Part shown: positions 28,833 to 36,485 of the stretch, piece after piece | Position numbering within the stretch: the stretch's first letter is position 1 | Layout: the number at the start of each line of letters is the position of its first letter | DNA from: Sphingomonadales bacterium | GTDB lineage: Bacteria > Pseudomonadota > Alphaproteobacteria > Sphingomonadales > Sphingomonadaceae | Direction: 5' to 3' | DNA length: 64,000 nt | NCBI GenBank assembly: GCA_016721875.1 | Contig: JADKHG010000003.1 | Coordinates: 62,001-126,000, forward strand | Program-made: the position numbers and the translations under genes | Notes under the pieces: model-generated | What the model saw: the letters and a program-made list of their open reading frames with translations, nothing else | What the model was told of the DNA's origin: nothing | Databases searched by the model: none

Positions 28833-29963
28833 ATGCTGACGGTCAAAAAACCCTATCAACCACTGGTCGGTCACCAGATGGCGTTTCTGACAATTGTCGG
28901 GTTTTGGGTCTTCCACGCCGTTATCGTGTCATTGCGCTCTGCAGTGATGGATTTTCCGTCTCAGGATGAACTCGCTCTTCGCCGCATCATGGTCACGGTA
29001 GCAGGCATCGCTCTGACCTGGCTGCTCTACTTGGTACTGAGGATGTTCGACCGACAGCCGATGGGCGTGCGGGTAGCGACAGCGTTTCTGGCTGCCATCC
29101 CATGCGCAATCTCGATCGCCTATGTGAATTATTATTTCTTCAATCTCTATGATCCTGCCAATCTGTTCGCGGATCAAACACTGAATCAAAGTGTGGCGGA
29201 AATTCAGGAGCAATTGCGCCTGACCGGGTTGCAGGACATCGCCGAAGTCGCGGTAACCCGCTATTTCTTCATCATTGCCTGGGCTTCGCTTTACCTCGCA
29301 TTGGGCTATGCGCGTGAGGTGCGTGAAGCGGAGCGCACTGCCTCCCGCTATGCGCAGGCGGCACATGATGCCGAGTTACGGTCCTTGCGCTATCAGGTTA
29401 ACCCGCATTTCTTGTTCAACACGCTCAATTCGCTGTCGAGTCTCGTCATCACCCGCCAAAATGAAAAGGCAGAGGCGATGATTCAGAATCTCGCCAGCTT
29501 TTACCGAACCAGCCTGTCGAGCGATCCACTTGACGATGTGACATTGGCCGAGGAGGTCGAGTTGCAGCGACATTATCTGGGGATTGAGGCCGTGCGCTAT
29601 CCCGAAAGGTTGCGCCTGCAATTCGATATTCCAGAAAGACTTGCAGACTTTGCCTTACCCGCAATGATCCTGCAACCGCTGGTTGAAAATGCGATCAAAT
29701 ATGGCGTCGCACGAACGAACCGTACGGTGACTGTCAGCATTTCTGCCAGGCAGCATGGTGGCACGGTTGAAATACTGGTCGAGGATGACGGCGACCCTTC
29801 TGATCAAGCTGGAATTGCCAGCAGCGGCATTGGTCTTGCCAATGTGCGAGACCGTCTGGAAGCGCGCTTTGGTTCAGACGCACGTTTAACGACCGTTAAA
29901 AATCCGGCAGGCGGATTTTCGGCGCGGATCGAAATTGCGCGCAATCATGGAGTTGCAGGATGA
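28833..29963 (+). CDS. LytS-like sensor histidine kinase (His_kinase family)
   Basis: This 376-residue inner-membrane kinase has four hydrophobic helices in residues about 18-155, with a probable extracytoplasmic loop around residues 105-140 (NLYDPANLFADQTLNQS). A short coiled linker leads to the His_kinase domain, RSLRYQVNPHFLFNTLNSLSSL, with phospho-acceptor H192. The HATPase domain shows LVENAIKYGV (N-box) and SGIGLANVRDRL (G-box). It overlaps the LytTR regulator gene by four bases, so the two form a coupled two-component system. The signal is unknown. The ATG at 28833 is preferred over an in-frame TTG at 28824. Confidence 0.92.
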   Translation: MLTVKKPYQPLVGHQMAFLTIVGFWVFHAVIVSLRSAVMDFPSQDELALRRIMVTVAGIALTWLLYLVLRMFDRQPMGVRVATAFLAAIPCAISIAYVNYYFFNLYDPANLFADQTLNQSVAEIQEQLRLTGLQDIAEVAVTRYFFIIAWASLYLALGYAREVREAERTASRYAQAAHDAELRSLRYQVNPHFLFNTLNSLSSLVITRQNEKAEAMIQNLASFYRTSLSSDPLDDVTLAEEVELQRHYLGIEAVRYPERLRLQFDIPERLADFALPAMILQPLVENAIKYGVARTNRTVTVSISARQHGGTVEILVEDDGDPSDQAGIASSGIGLANVRDRLEARFGSDARLTTVKNPAGGFSARIEIARNHGVAG

Positions 29964-30712
29964 CGGCAAATGGAGACACGCCTCGGCTGAAAGCGCTAAT
30001 TGTCGACGACGAACCTCTGGCTGTCGAACGTTTGCAGCTGCTTTGCGCAGCGTTGCAGACCGTCGAAGTGATTGGTTCGGCAAGCGACGGGGTGCAGGGG
30101 CTTCAACGCGCCGCCGAACTGGCACCCGATCTGGTCTTCCTTGACATTGAAATGCCGCACCTAGATGGGATTTCTGCGGCGCGAGCCCTGCAAAAGGGCA
30201 AATTGCGGCCTGCGGTGATATTGGTCACCGCTTATGACAATTTTGCGGTTGAGGCGTTCGACCTCGACATTGTCGATTATTTGCTCAAACCCGTTGCACA
30301 GGATCGGCTGGAACGAGCGGTTATACGGGCTGCGCAAGGGCTTGCCGCTCGACCCGATGCCGAGACCAAATCGGCTGGTGAATTTGCCAGCGAATTCTGG
30401 GTATCGCACCGCTCGGAATTGATCCGCATTGCTGCCGACGACATCGACCGGATTGAGGCGGAACGTGACTATATGCGACTGCATGTCGGCTCGCGCAGCT
30501 ATTTGCTCCACCAGACAATATCCGCACTGGAAGACAGGCTGAACCCCAGCCGGTTTCAGCGCATCCACCGCAGCCATATTGTTCGCCGTAATCTGGTCAC
30601 AGGGCTGCGCCACGAAGGCGGTGGCGTGTGGCATGCATTGCTTGACGGCGATCTATCCCTGCGGATCGGGCGCAAATATCTGGCCGATGTGAAAAAGCTC
30701 GCAGGCAAGTAA
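29960..30712 (+). CDS. LytTR-family response regulator
   Basis: This 250-residue DNA-binding regulator is the partner of the upstream LytS-like kinase. The receiver domain (residues 10-130) has the acidic pair D16-D17 (IVDDEPLA), phospho-acceptor D62 (LVFLDIEMPHLDG) and K110 (DYLLKPV). Residues about 145-247 form a LytTR domain, with RIEAERDYMRLHVGSRSYLLHQTISALEDRL and FQRIHRSHIVRRNLV. LytTR proteins bind direct-repeat sites and usually control a few envelope or secreted-product genes. The targets are not shown by the sequence. The stop TAA is two bases before the TA flank of a MITE. Confidence 0.95.
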   Translation: MTANGDTPRLKALIVDDEPLAVERLQLLCAALQTVEVIGSASDGVQGLQRAAELAPDLVFLDIEMPHLDGISAARALQKGKLRPAVILVTAYDNFAVEAFDLDIVDYLLKPVAQDRLERAVIRAAQGLAARPDAETKSAGEFASEFWVSHRSELIRIAADDIDRIEAERDYMRLHVGSRSYLLHQTISALEDRLNPSRFQRIHRSHIVRRNLVTGLRHEGGGVWHALLDGDLSLRIGRKYLADVKKLAGK

Positions 30713-30715
30713 TTA

Positions 30716-30975
30716 GGGTCAGGGCCTATTAAATGCACCTTCGAGGTTTGAAGCAATTTCGTTCGGTGCGAGGCGGCAAGGCGCGGGAATATGTCGATAT
30801 TTCAAGGCTTGCCAACGATGCAATGGACGAAATTGGTCAAATTCTTCGGACGCCAAAATGGCTTTGATCTCGAAACAAAATACCCTTGCCGGTAGAATGA
30901 CTATCGGCGGCGGGCATTTTGCTCCGATATCTTTGCCATTTTGACGCCTCGACGGTGATGCACAGGTCCGGACCC
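30716..30975. mobile_element. MITE-like element, copy 1 (degenerate right end)
   Basis: A 260-bp non-coding element flanked by TA on both sides (30714-30715 and 30976-30977). The left end begins GGGTCAGGGCC; the right end closes GGTCCGGACCC. Its interior is about 95 percent identical by eye to the copy at 38491-38752, including GGCGGCAAGGCGCGGGAATA and CGGCGGGCATTTTGCTCCG. There is no transposase, so it is a non-autonomous element; the TA duplication suggests mobilisation by an IS630/Tc1-mariner-type transposase. Minus-strand ORFs through it are spurious. Confidence 0.8.
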
Positions 30976-30977
30976 TA

Positions 30978-31244
30978 GGGTCCGGATTCTGGCAAACCCC
31001 AGCGAGACGGTTGGTCTCGCCGGGGAAGGTGCCTGTGATGCGATAGGGGGCATACAGGTTGGGGAAATCGCCCGGCGGAGCCATTCCGATGAGCGCGACC
31101 AAGCAGCCGGGCGTGGGACTGGGGATTCACGAGCCCGGGTGCGAGGCCTTCCTGCACCAAGGTGCCTTAGTGTAGCAATACAGTATCGACTAACGACTTG
31201 TACGGTCGACAATTCGACAAACGGCTATGCGCGGTCGAATGGAT
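30978..31244. other. Intergenic sequence with no identified function
   Basis: This 267-base stretch lies between the MITE and the end of thiG. Minus-strand reading frames are open here (for example APPGDFPNLYAPYRITGTF) but they run into the MITE, have no recognisable domain and lack a clear ribosome site. It could be a relic of a gene interrupted by the element. No tRNA or hairpin terminator was recognised. Confidence 0.4.
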
Positions 31245-32021
31245 TCAAATCAATCCAGCGAGCGGACTCGACGGGTCGGCATACATCCGGCGGCCCATGC
31301 GCCCGGCGAGATAAGCTTCGCGCCCTGCTGCGACGGCGAGCTTCATTGCGCGTGCCATACGCACCGGGTCTTTGGCTTCGGCAATCGCGGTGTTCATCAA
31401 CACGCCTTCGCAGCCTAGCTCCATCGCCACCGCAGCGTCCGAGGCTGTGCCAACGCCAGCATCGACGAGCACCGGCACGCTAGCCCCTTCGACTATCAAG
31501 CGGATGGTGACGCGGTTCTGGATTCCCAGCCCTGATCCGATCGGCGCACCCAGCGGCATCACAGCCACTGCACCGGCTTCCTCCAACTGCTTCGCTGCAA
31601 TCGGATCATCGACGCAATAGACCATCGGCAGGAAACCTTCCTTGGCCAGCACTTCGGTTGCCTTCAACGTTTCGCGCATGTCGGGATAAAGCGTCTTCGC
31701 CTCACCTAGCACCTCAAGCTTGACCAGATCCCAGCCACCCGCTTCGCGCGCAAGCCTCAGGGTGCGGATTGCTTCGTCGGCGGTAAAGCAACCGGCGGTA
31801 TTGGGCAGATAGGTGTATTTTTTCGGATCGATAAAATCGGTGAGCATGGGTGCCTTCGAGTCCGACACATTCACCCGACGCACAGCCACTGTGATGATCT
31901 CCGCACCTGATGCGACCAACGCGGTGGCATTTTGTTCGAAATCCTTATACTTCCCTGTGCCCACAATCAGGCGCGAAGTGAAGGTGCGACCGGCGACGGT
32001 CCAGCTGTCGTTGTTGCTCAT
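31245..32021 (-). CDS. thiG: Thiazole synthase
   Basis: Forms the thiazole phosphate of thiamine from DXP, dehydroglycine/iminoacetate and ThiS-thiocarboxylate. It is 258 residues, a TIM barrel. The Schiff-base lysine K101 sits in WDLVKLEVLG. The phosphate-binding loops are visible as VLVDAGVGTASDAAVAMELGCEGVLMNTAIA. The start at 32021 (MSNNDSWTVAG) follows the end of thiS by 10 bases. The longer frame to 32153 merely overlaps thiS. Together with thiS it forms a two-gene unit. No TPP riboswitch is evident upstream. Confidence 0.96.
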   Translation of the reverse strand: MSNNDSWTVAGRTFTSRLIVGTGKYKDFEQNATALVASGAEIITVAVRRVNVSDSKAPMLTDFIDPKKYTYLPNTAGCFTADEAIRTLRLAREAGGWDLVKLEVLGEAKTLYPDMRETLKATEVLAKEGFLPMVYCVDDPIAAKQLEEAGAVAVMPLGAPIGSGLGIQNRVTIRLIVEGASVPVLVDAGVGTASDAAVAMELGCEGVLMNTAIAEAKDPVRMARAMKLAVAAGREAYLAGRMGRRMYADPSSPLAGLI

Positions 32022-32031
32022 GTTGCGCGCC

Positions 32032-32259
32032 TTAACCCCCGCCCACGAAATGCACAATCTCCAGCACATCGCCGTCGCGCAGTTCGACCTGAGCCAGCGT
32101 CGAACGCGGTATAATCTCCAGATTGCGCTCCACCGCGACCTTTTTGGGATCAAGGCCGATTTCGGAAACCAGTTGCGCGATGGTCCAGCCGATAGGCACC
32201 CGGCGGGGATCGCCGTTGAGGGTGATCTGAATTTCGATATGGATTGCCGTGTCAGTCAT
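32032..32259 (-). CDS. thiS: Sulfur carrier protein ThiS
   Basis: This 75-residue ubiquitin-fold protein carries the sulfur for thiazole formation as a C-terminal thiocarboxylate. It has ITLNGDPRRVPIGWTIAQLVSEIGL and KKVAVERNLEIIPRS, and ends EIVHFVGGG, one Gly beyond the usual HFVGGG pattern's diglycine requirement and so competent. The start at 32259 (MTDTAIHIE) follows GAGATGAAATG-like bases; a longer frame to 32310 is less family-like. It is divergent from aroQ with 74 bases between start codons. Confidence 0.93.
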   Translation of the reverse strand: MTDTAIHIEIQITLNGDPRRVPIGWTIAQLVSEIGLDPKKVAVERNLEIIPRSTLAQVELRDGDVLEIVHFVGGG

Positions 32260-32333
32260 TTCATCTCGCTTTTTACACCTCTTCCCTATAGAGGCTAAGG
32301 CCAAGCTCAAGCAACCGCATCAGCGAGAAATCC

Positions 32334-32773
32334 TTGTCCACCAACCCCGTCGTCTTCGTCCTCAACGGCCCCAACCTTAACCTGCTCGGGATGCGAGAAC
32401 CTGAGATTTACGGGACCGATACCCTCGATGATATCGCGGGACGGCTCGATGATCAGGCACGAGAACTTGGTTTTGACATCGATTTTCGCCAGTCGAACCA
32501 TGAAGGCCATCTGTGGACTGGCTGCATGAGGCGCAGGCGGTGGGCGCGAAGGCTGTGCTGATCAATGCAGGCGCCTATACCCACACCTCAATTGCACTGC
32601 ACGATGCCATCAAGTCGATCAAAGTGCCGGTGATCGAGGTCCATCTGTCGGACCCGATGAAGCGCGAGGCGTTTCGCCATATCAGCTATGTCGGCATGGT
32701 GGCGCACAGTTGCTTTGCCGGGCATGGCGCGAAATCTTATGAACTGGCGCTGGACGCGGCGGCCCGTCTGTGA
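32334..32773 (+). CDS. aroQ: 3-dehydroquinate dehydratase, type II (one frameshift)
   Basis: Shikimate-pathway enzyme converting 3-dehydroquinate to 3-dehydroshikimate; dodecameric. Motifs are VLNGPNLNLLGMREPEIYG with the catalytic Tyr, RQSNHEGHL, LINAGAYTHTSIALHDAI, and VIEVHLSDP with the catalytic His region. The frame breaks near 32513: CTGTGGACTG should read CTGGTGGACTG (HLVDWLHEAQ). One missing G restores 146 residues, the normal length. The start is a TTG at 32334 with a weak ribosome site; no better in-frame start is seen. It lies 36 bases ahead of accB, a common alphaproteobacterial arrangement. Confidence 0.88.
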
Positions 32774-32809
32774 CTAAAGCGAACCCAAAGGGTCAAGTGG
32801 AGTAAAAAA

Positions 32810-33271
32810 ATGAACGGAAAATCCGGCGGCATGCATATCGACACCTCGCTGGTGCGCGAACTCGCGGATATGCTGAACGATACGGGACTCAGCGAAATCG
32901 AGGTTGAGGACGGCGACCGGAAAATCCGCGTTTCACGCACATTGATGGCGGCGCCCGTTGCCTATGCAGCACCCGCTGGCGTTGCCCCTGCCGCCGCACC
33001 AGCAGTTGCGGCTGAACCTGCCGCTGCGGTGGCTCCCGCAAACGCAGTAAAATCGCCGATGGTCGGAACCGCTTATCTGACACCTGAACCCGGTGCGGCG
33101 CCTTTTGTCAGCATCGGTGACAAGGTCGCAACCGGTGACACGTTGCTGATTGTCGAAGCGATGAAGGTGATGAACCCGATCATCGCGCCCAATGGTGGTA
33201 CCGTGAAGGCGATCCTGGTGGAAAGCGGACAGCCGGTCGAATTTGACCAGCCGCTGGTCGTGGTCGAATAA
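32810..33271 (+). CDS. accB: Biotin carboxyl carrier protein of acetyl-CoA carboxylase
   Basis: This 153-residue carrier brings carboxybiotin to the transcarboxylase in malonyl-CoA synthesis. The N-terminal helix-rich part (HIDTSLVRELADMLNDTGLSEIEVED) is followed by an Ala/Pro-rich flexible linker (residues about 50-80) and the biotinyl domain, with K119 in the EAMKVMN target. The start ATG at 32810 follows GTGGAG at 7 bases. It is 14 bases upstream of accC, so they are co-transcribed. Confidence 0.96.
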   Translation: MNGKSGGMHIDTSLVRELADMLNDTGLSEIEVEDGDRKIRVSRTLMAAPVAYAAPAGVAPAAAPAVAAEPAAAVAPANAVKSPMVGTAYLTPEPGAAPFVSIGDKVATGDTLLIVEAMKVMNPIIAPNGGTVKAILVESGQPVEFDQPLVVVE

Positions 33272-33285
33272 GGCCGGACGACACT

Positions 33286-34635
33286 ATGGCCATCGAAAAA
33301 ATCCTGATCGCCAATCGCGGCGAAATCGCGCTTCGCATTCACCGCGCAGCACATGAAATGGGAATCAAGACGGTCGCGGTCCACTCCACCGCCGATGCCG
33401 ATGCGATGCATGTGCGGCTGGCGAACGAAGCGATCTGCATCGGTCCGCCTTCGGCTGCGGACAGCTATCTCAATATCCCGGCGATCATTTCGGCGGCCGA
33501 AATCAGCGACGCCGATGCGATCCACCCCGGCTATGGCTTCCTATCGGAAAACGCCCAGTTTGCCGACATTATCGAGAGCCACAATCTGATCTTCATCGGC
33601 CCAAAACCCGAGCATATCCGGACGATGGGTGACAAGGTGATGGCGAAGAAGACCGCAGGAGCGCTCGGCATGCCGCTCGTCCCCGGCTCCGACGGCGCGG
33701 TGTCCGAAATTGACGATGCCCGTCGCATTGCCAAGGATGTTGGCTATCCCGTGATCATCAAGGCGGCGTCCGGTGGCGGCGGTCGAGGAATGAAAGTCGT
33801 CAACAGCGAGGAAGAGCTGGAAACCCAGATGCAGCAGGCCGGGAGCGAGGCAAAAGCTGCATTCGGCGATGCGACTGTCTATATCGAAAAATATCTTGGC
33901 AATCCGCGCCACATCGAATTTCAGGTATTCGGCGATGGCGAAGGCAATGCCATCCATCTGGGTGAGCGCGACTGTTCGCTGCAACGCCGCCACCAAAAAG
34001 TGTTGGAAGAAGCTCCTTCCCCCGTCATTTCCGCTGAAGAACGCGCTCGGATGGGCGGGATCGTTTCCAAGGCAATGGCCGATATGGGCTATCGCGGTGC
34101 TGGCACGATCGAGTTTCTTTGGGAAAATGGCGAATTCTATTTCATCGAAATGAACACCCGCATTCAGGTCGAACATCCGGTGACCGAAATGATCACGGGT
34201 TTTGACCTTGTCCGCGAACAGATCCGCGTTGCCGATGGCCGTGGGCTCTCTGTCACGCAGGACATGCTCGAATTTCGCGGCCACGCGATGGAATGCCGCA
34301 TCAATGCGGAGGACCCGCGCAGCTTCATCCCTTCGCCGGGCAAGGTCGATTATTATCACCCCGCTGGCGGCATGCATGTTCGCGTCGATAGCGGGCTTTA
34401 TGCCGGCTATAGCGTCCCGCCTTATTATGACAGCATGGTTGCCAAGCTGATCTGCTATGGCCGTACCCGTGAAAGCTGCATGATGCGAATGCGGCGTGCG
34501 CTGGAGGAAATGGTGATTTCGGGGATCAAGACCAACATCCCGCTGCATCAGGATTTGCTGCGCGATCCCGATGTGATCAATGGCGATTATACGATCAAAT
34601 GGCTTGAGGATTGGCTGGCAAGGAACGCCAACTGA
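33286..34635 (+). CDS. accC: Biotin carboxylase subunit of acetyl-CoA carboxylase
   Basis: ATP-dependent carboxylation of the biotin on AccB. It is 449 residues, the standard length. It has the N-terminal IEKILIANRGEIALRI, the ATP-grasp glycine loop ASGGGGRGMK, GERDCSLQRRHQKVLEEAPS, and the active-site region FYFIEMNTRIQVEHPVTE. The C-terminal domain holds FRGHAMECRINAEDP. The start is 14 bases after accB. A 417-residue antisense frame across it is a codon-bias shadow. Confidence 0.97.
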   Translation: MAIEKILIANRGEIALRIHRAAHEMGIKTVAVHSTADADAMHVRLANEAICIGPPSAADSYLNIPAIISAAEISDADAIHPGYGFLSENAQFADIIESHNLIFIGPKPEHIRTMGDKVMAKKTAGALGMPLVPGSDGAVSEIDDARRIAKDVGYPVIIKAASGGGGRGMKVVNSEEELETQMQQAGSEAKAAFGDATVYIEKYLGNPRHIEFQVFGDGEGNAIHLGERDCSLQRRHQKVLEEAPSPVISAEERARMGGIVSKAMADMGYRGAGTIEFLWENGEFYFIEMNTRIQVEHPVTEMITGFDLVREQIRVADGRGLSVTQDMLEFRGHAMECRINAEDPRSFIPSPGKVDYYHPAGGMHVRVDSGLYAGYSVPPYYDSMVAKLICYGRTRESCMMRMRRALEEMVISGIKTNIPLHQDLLRDPDVINGDYTIKWLEDWLARNAN

Positions 34636-34636
34636 T

Positions 34637-35329
34637 ATGAGACTAACCCGGCGCGATATTGTCTGCGCAGGGGTTCCGGCGTTGCTGACAACCACGTTGG
34701 TGGGCTGCAAGCCGACAACGCAAGACAGGCCTTTCGAAAAAGAGAAGCCCAAGGCTGCCGGCGGGAAACCGACTGACCTTGTCGAGTTGGTCAAGCTCGA
34801 CCCAACGATCCGTCTCGACCTGCGCTATGCCACAGCCAACAATTTCACCGGGCGGGTGCTTTACAATCAGGCACGCGGGTTTCTCGCGCGACCAGCAGCC
34901 GAAGCCTTGGTCCGGGCGCATCACCGGGCAGCTATTGATGGTTTTGGCCTGACAATTTTCGATGCCTATCGCCCTTGGAGGGTGACCAAGCGGCTTTGGG
35001 ATGCGACCCCGCCGGGACCCAAACGCAATTATGTGGCCAACCCGAAAAAGGGATCAAAGCATAATCGCGGCTGTGCGGCGGATCTGACGATGCACGATCT
35101 CGCGAGCGGCGAACTGGTTGCCATGCCGAGCGGCTATGACGAATTCAGCGAACGTGCGCACCGTGATTATCGGGGTGGTCCAGCGATTGCTATCGCCAAC
35201 ACCCAGAGGCTCCAGACCTTTATGGAGGCTGAGGGGTTTCGGGGGATTTCCAACGAATGGTGGCATTTTGATTTTAATGGCTGGGAACAATTCCCGATCC
35301 GCGACGTCCCATTCGAAGACCTGCCTTGA
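34637..35329 (+). CDS. VanX-like D-alanyl-D-alanine dipeptidase, predicted lipoprotein
   Basis: This 230-residue zinc dipeptidase of the M15D family hydrolyses D-Ala-D-Ala in cell-wall turnover or recycling. The N-terminus MRLTRRDIVCAGVPALLTTTLVGC has a twin arginine and a lipobox-like LVGC, so it is probably a Tat-type lipoprotein. The catalytic motifs are DAYRPWRVTK, the zinc ligands in SKHNRGCAADLTM (H and D) and NEWWHFDF (catalytic Glu and zinc His). The start ATG at 34637 is one base beyond the accC stop; the longer frame from 34580 overlaps accC and lacks the signal at its start. Confidence 0.88.
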   Translation: MRLTRRDIVCAGVPALLTTTLVGCKPTTQDRPFEKEKPKAAGGKPTDLVELVKLDPTIRLDLRYATANNFTGRVLYNQARGFLARPAAEALVRAHHRAAIDGFGLTIFDAYRPWRVTKRLWDATPPGPKRNYVANPKKGSKHNRGCAADLTMHDLASGELVAMPSGYDEFSERAHRDYRGGPAIAIANTQRLQTFMEAEGFRGISNEWWHFDFNGWEQFPIRDVPFEDLP

Positions 35330-35458
35330 GGAATTTCGTTCATCAAAACCGATTCTTTCATGAACATTTCTATCGCGTTCAGCCTCCCGTCAGGCAAGAT
35401 CGCTTAACCCTAGGATCAAGACAGCGGGCAATCGGGTTCGCTGCATCGGGAAATCGTC

Positions 35459-36370
35459 ATGAACAAGACTTTCTGGATTGGATTGCTAAGCGCAACTTTA
35501 CTGACGCCTGCTGCCTATGCGGCGCCTGCGGATGCAGTTGCCAGCAAGGCCAGCACTGCCGCCGATGGCGCGGACGCCAATTTCCGCCGGGGTGACGGCC
35601 AGCGCGGCAGTGGTCAGCGCAGCGAAGGACGCCGCAGTGGCAATTGGCAGGGCAACTCTGGTCAAACTCAGCGCGACAGCGGTAGTTGGGATCGGCGCGG
35701 CAATCGCGGCGGAACCAGCGGCAGCTACCAGAATAATCCCCAGCCCCAACCTCAAGCCCAACCCCAGCGCCGCGGCGGCTCGACCGCCACGACACGACCT
35801 ATACCCGAAACGCGCAATCGCGGTGGCAACCAAGACCCCAATGCAGGTGCATGGCAGGGTCAAAATGGTCGCAACTGGGATCGCGACAACGACCGCAACC
35901 GTGATGCTAACCGGGGCTATAGCAACAACGACCGCAGACGGGACGACAATCGCGGATATAGCTATGACCGCCGCGGCGACGACAACCGTGGAGGCTATGG
36001 CGACAACCGCCGCCAAGACAACCGCAATGGCCGCGACTGGAACCGCCGCGACGACAACCGGCAATGGGATCGCAGCTGGCACAATGACCGGCGCTATGAC
36101 TGGCGTGGCTATCGTCAGAGCAACCGAAACATCTATCGCCCCGGTCGCTATTATGCCCCCGATCGCTATCACAGCTATCGCCGGTTCAGCATCGGCATTT
36201 ATCTCGGCTCACCCTTTTACGGCAGCAACTACTGGATTGCCGACCCCTGGTCCTATCGCTTGCCCGAGGCTTACGGTCCGTACCGCTGGGTTCGTTACTA
36301 TGACGACGTCTTGCTGATCGATATTCGCAACGGTTATGTTGTTGATGTTATTCACGATTTCTTCTGGTAA
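35459..36370 (+). CDS. RcnB-family periplasmic protein with Arg/Asn/Asp-rich repeats
   Basis: This 303-residue exported protein has a signal peptide of about 22 residues (ending TPAAYA-AP). Residues 40-215 are of extreme composition: Arg, Asp, Asn, Gly, Gln with repeated RRDDNRG and RNWDRDN motifs, probably disordered and charged. The last 75 residues form an RcnB-like domain: YAPDRYHSYRRFSIG, LPEAYGPYRWVRYYDDVLLIDIRNGYVVDVIHDFFW. In E. coli RcnB is a periplasmic protein tied to nickel/cobalt homeostasis; whether that holds here is unknown. Followed by a strong terminator. Confidence 0.85.
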   Translation: MNKTFWIGLLSATLLTPAAYAAPADAVASKASTAADGADANFRRGDGQRGSGQRSEGRRSGNWQGNSGQTQRDSGSWDRRGNRGGTSGSYQNNPQPQPQAQPQRRGGSTATTRPIPETRNRGGNQDPNAGAWQGQNGRNWDRDNDRNRDANRGYSNNDRRRDDNRGYSYDRRGDDNRGGYGDNRRQDNRNGRDWNRRDDNRQWDRSWHNDRRYDWRGYRQSNRNIYRPGRYYAPDRYHSYRRFSIGIYLGSPFYGSNYWIADPWSYRLPEAYGPYRWVRYYDDVLLIDIRNGYVVDVIHDFFW

Positions 36371-36390
36371 ATCCTGATCGCCAGAAGAAT

Positions 36391-36425
36391 GGGCCCGCAG
36401 CGTGAGAGCGTTGCGGGCCCTTTTC
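36391..36425 (+). terminator. Rho-independent terminator after the RcnB-like gene
   Basis: GGGCCCGCA (36391-36399) pairs with TGCGGGCCC (36412-36420) around a 12-base loop and is followed by TTTT, then CCTTTT. It stands 20 bases after the stop of the RcnB-like gene and 60 bases before the GTG of the amidohydrolase gene, so it separates the two transcription units. Confidence 0.92.
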
Positions 36426-36485
36426 CTTTTGACTTGCAAGCCCCGCTCCTTCGCCCCACTCTCCCTTCACTTTGGGAGAAGTCGC

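Noticed and set aside
30719..31102. 127-codon minus-strand gene spanning the MITE
   Set aside because: Most of it is the MITE interior, which recurs at 38.5 kb without such a gene; the rest lacks a domain.
32260..32333. TPP riboswitch upstream of thiS
   Set aside because: Only 74 bases separate thiS from aroQ and no CUGAGA-type element was seen on the minus strand.
33541..34794. Long (417-codon) minus-strand ORF opposite accC
   Set aside because: Codon-bias shadow of accC; it runs across the gene boundary and has no recognisable motif.
35498..36317. Ala/Val/Thr-rich ORFs in other frames of the RcnB-like gene
   Set aside because: The low-complexity repeats of the real gene leave the other frames open; the signal peptide and RcnB domain are only in the chosen frame.
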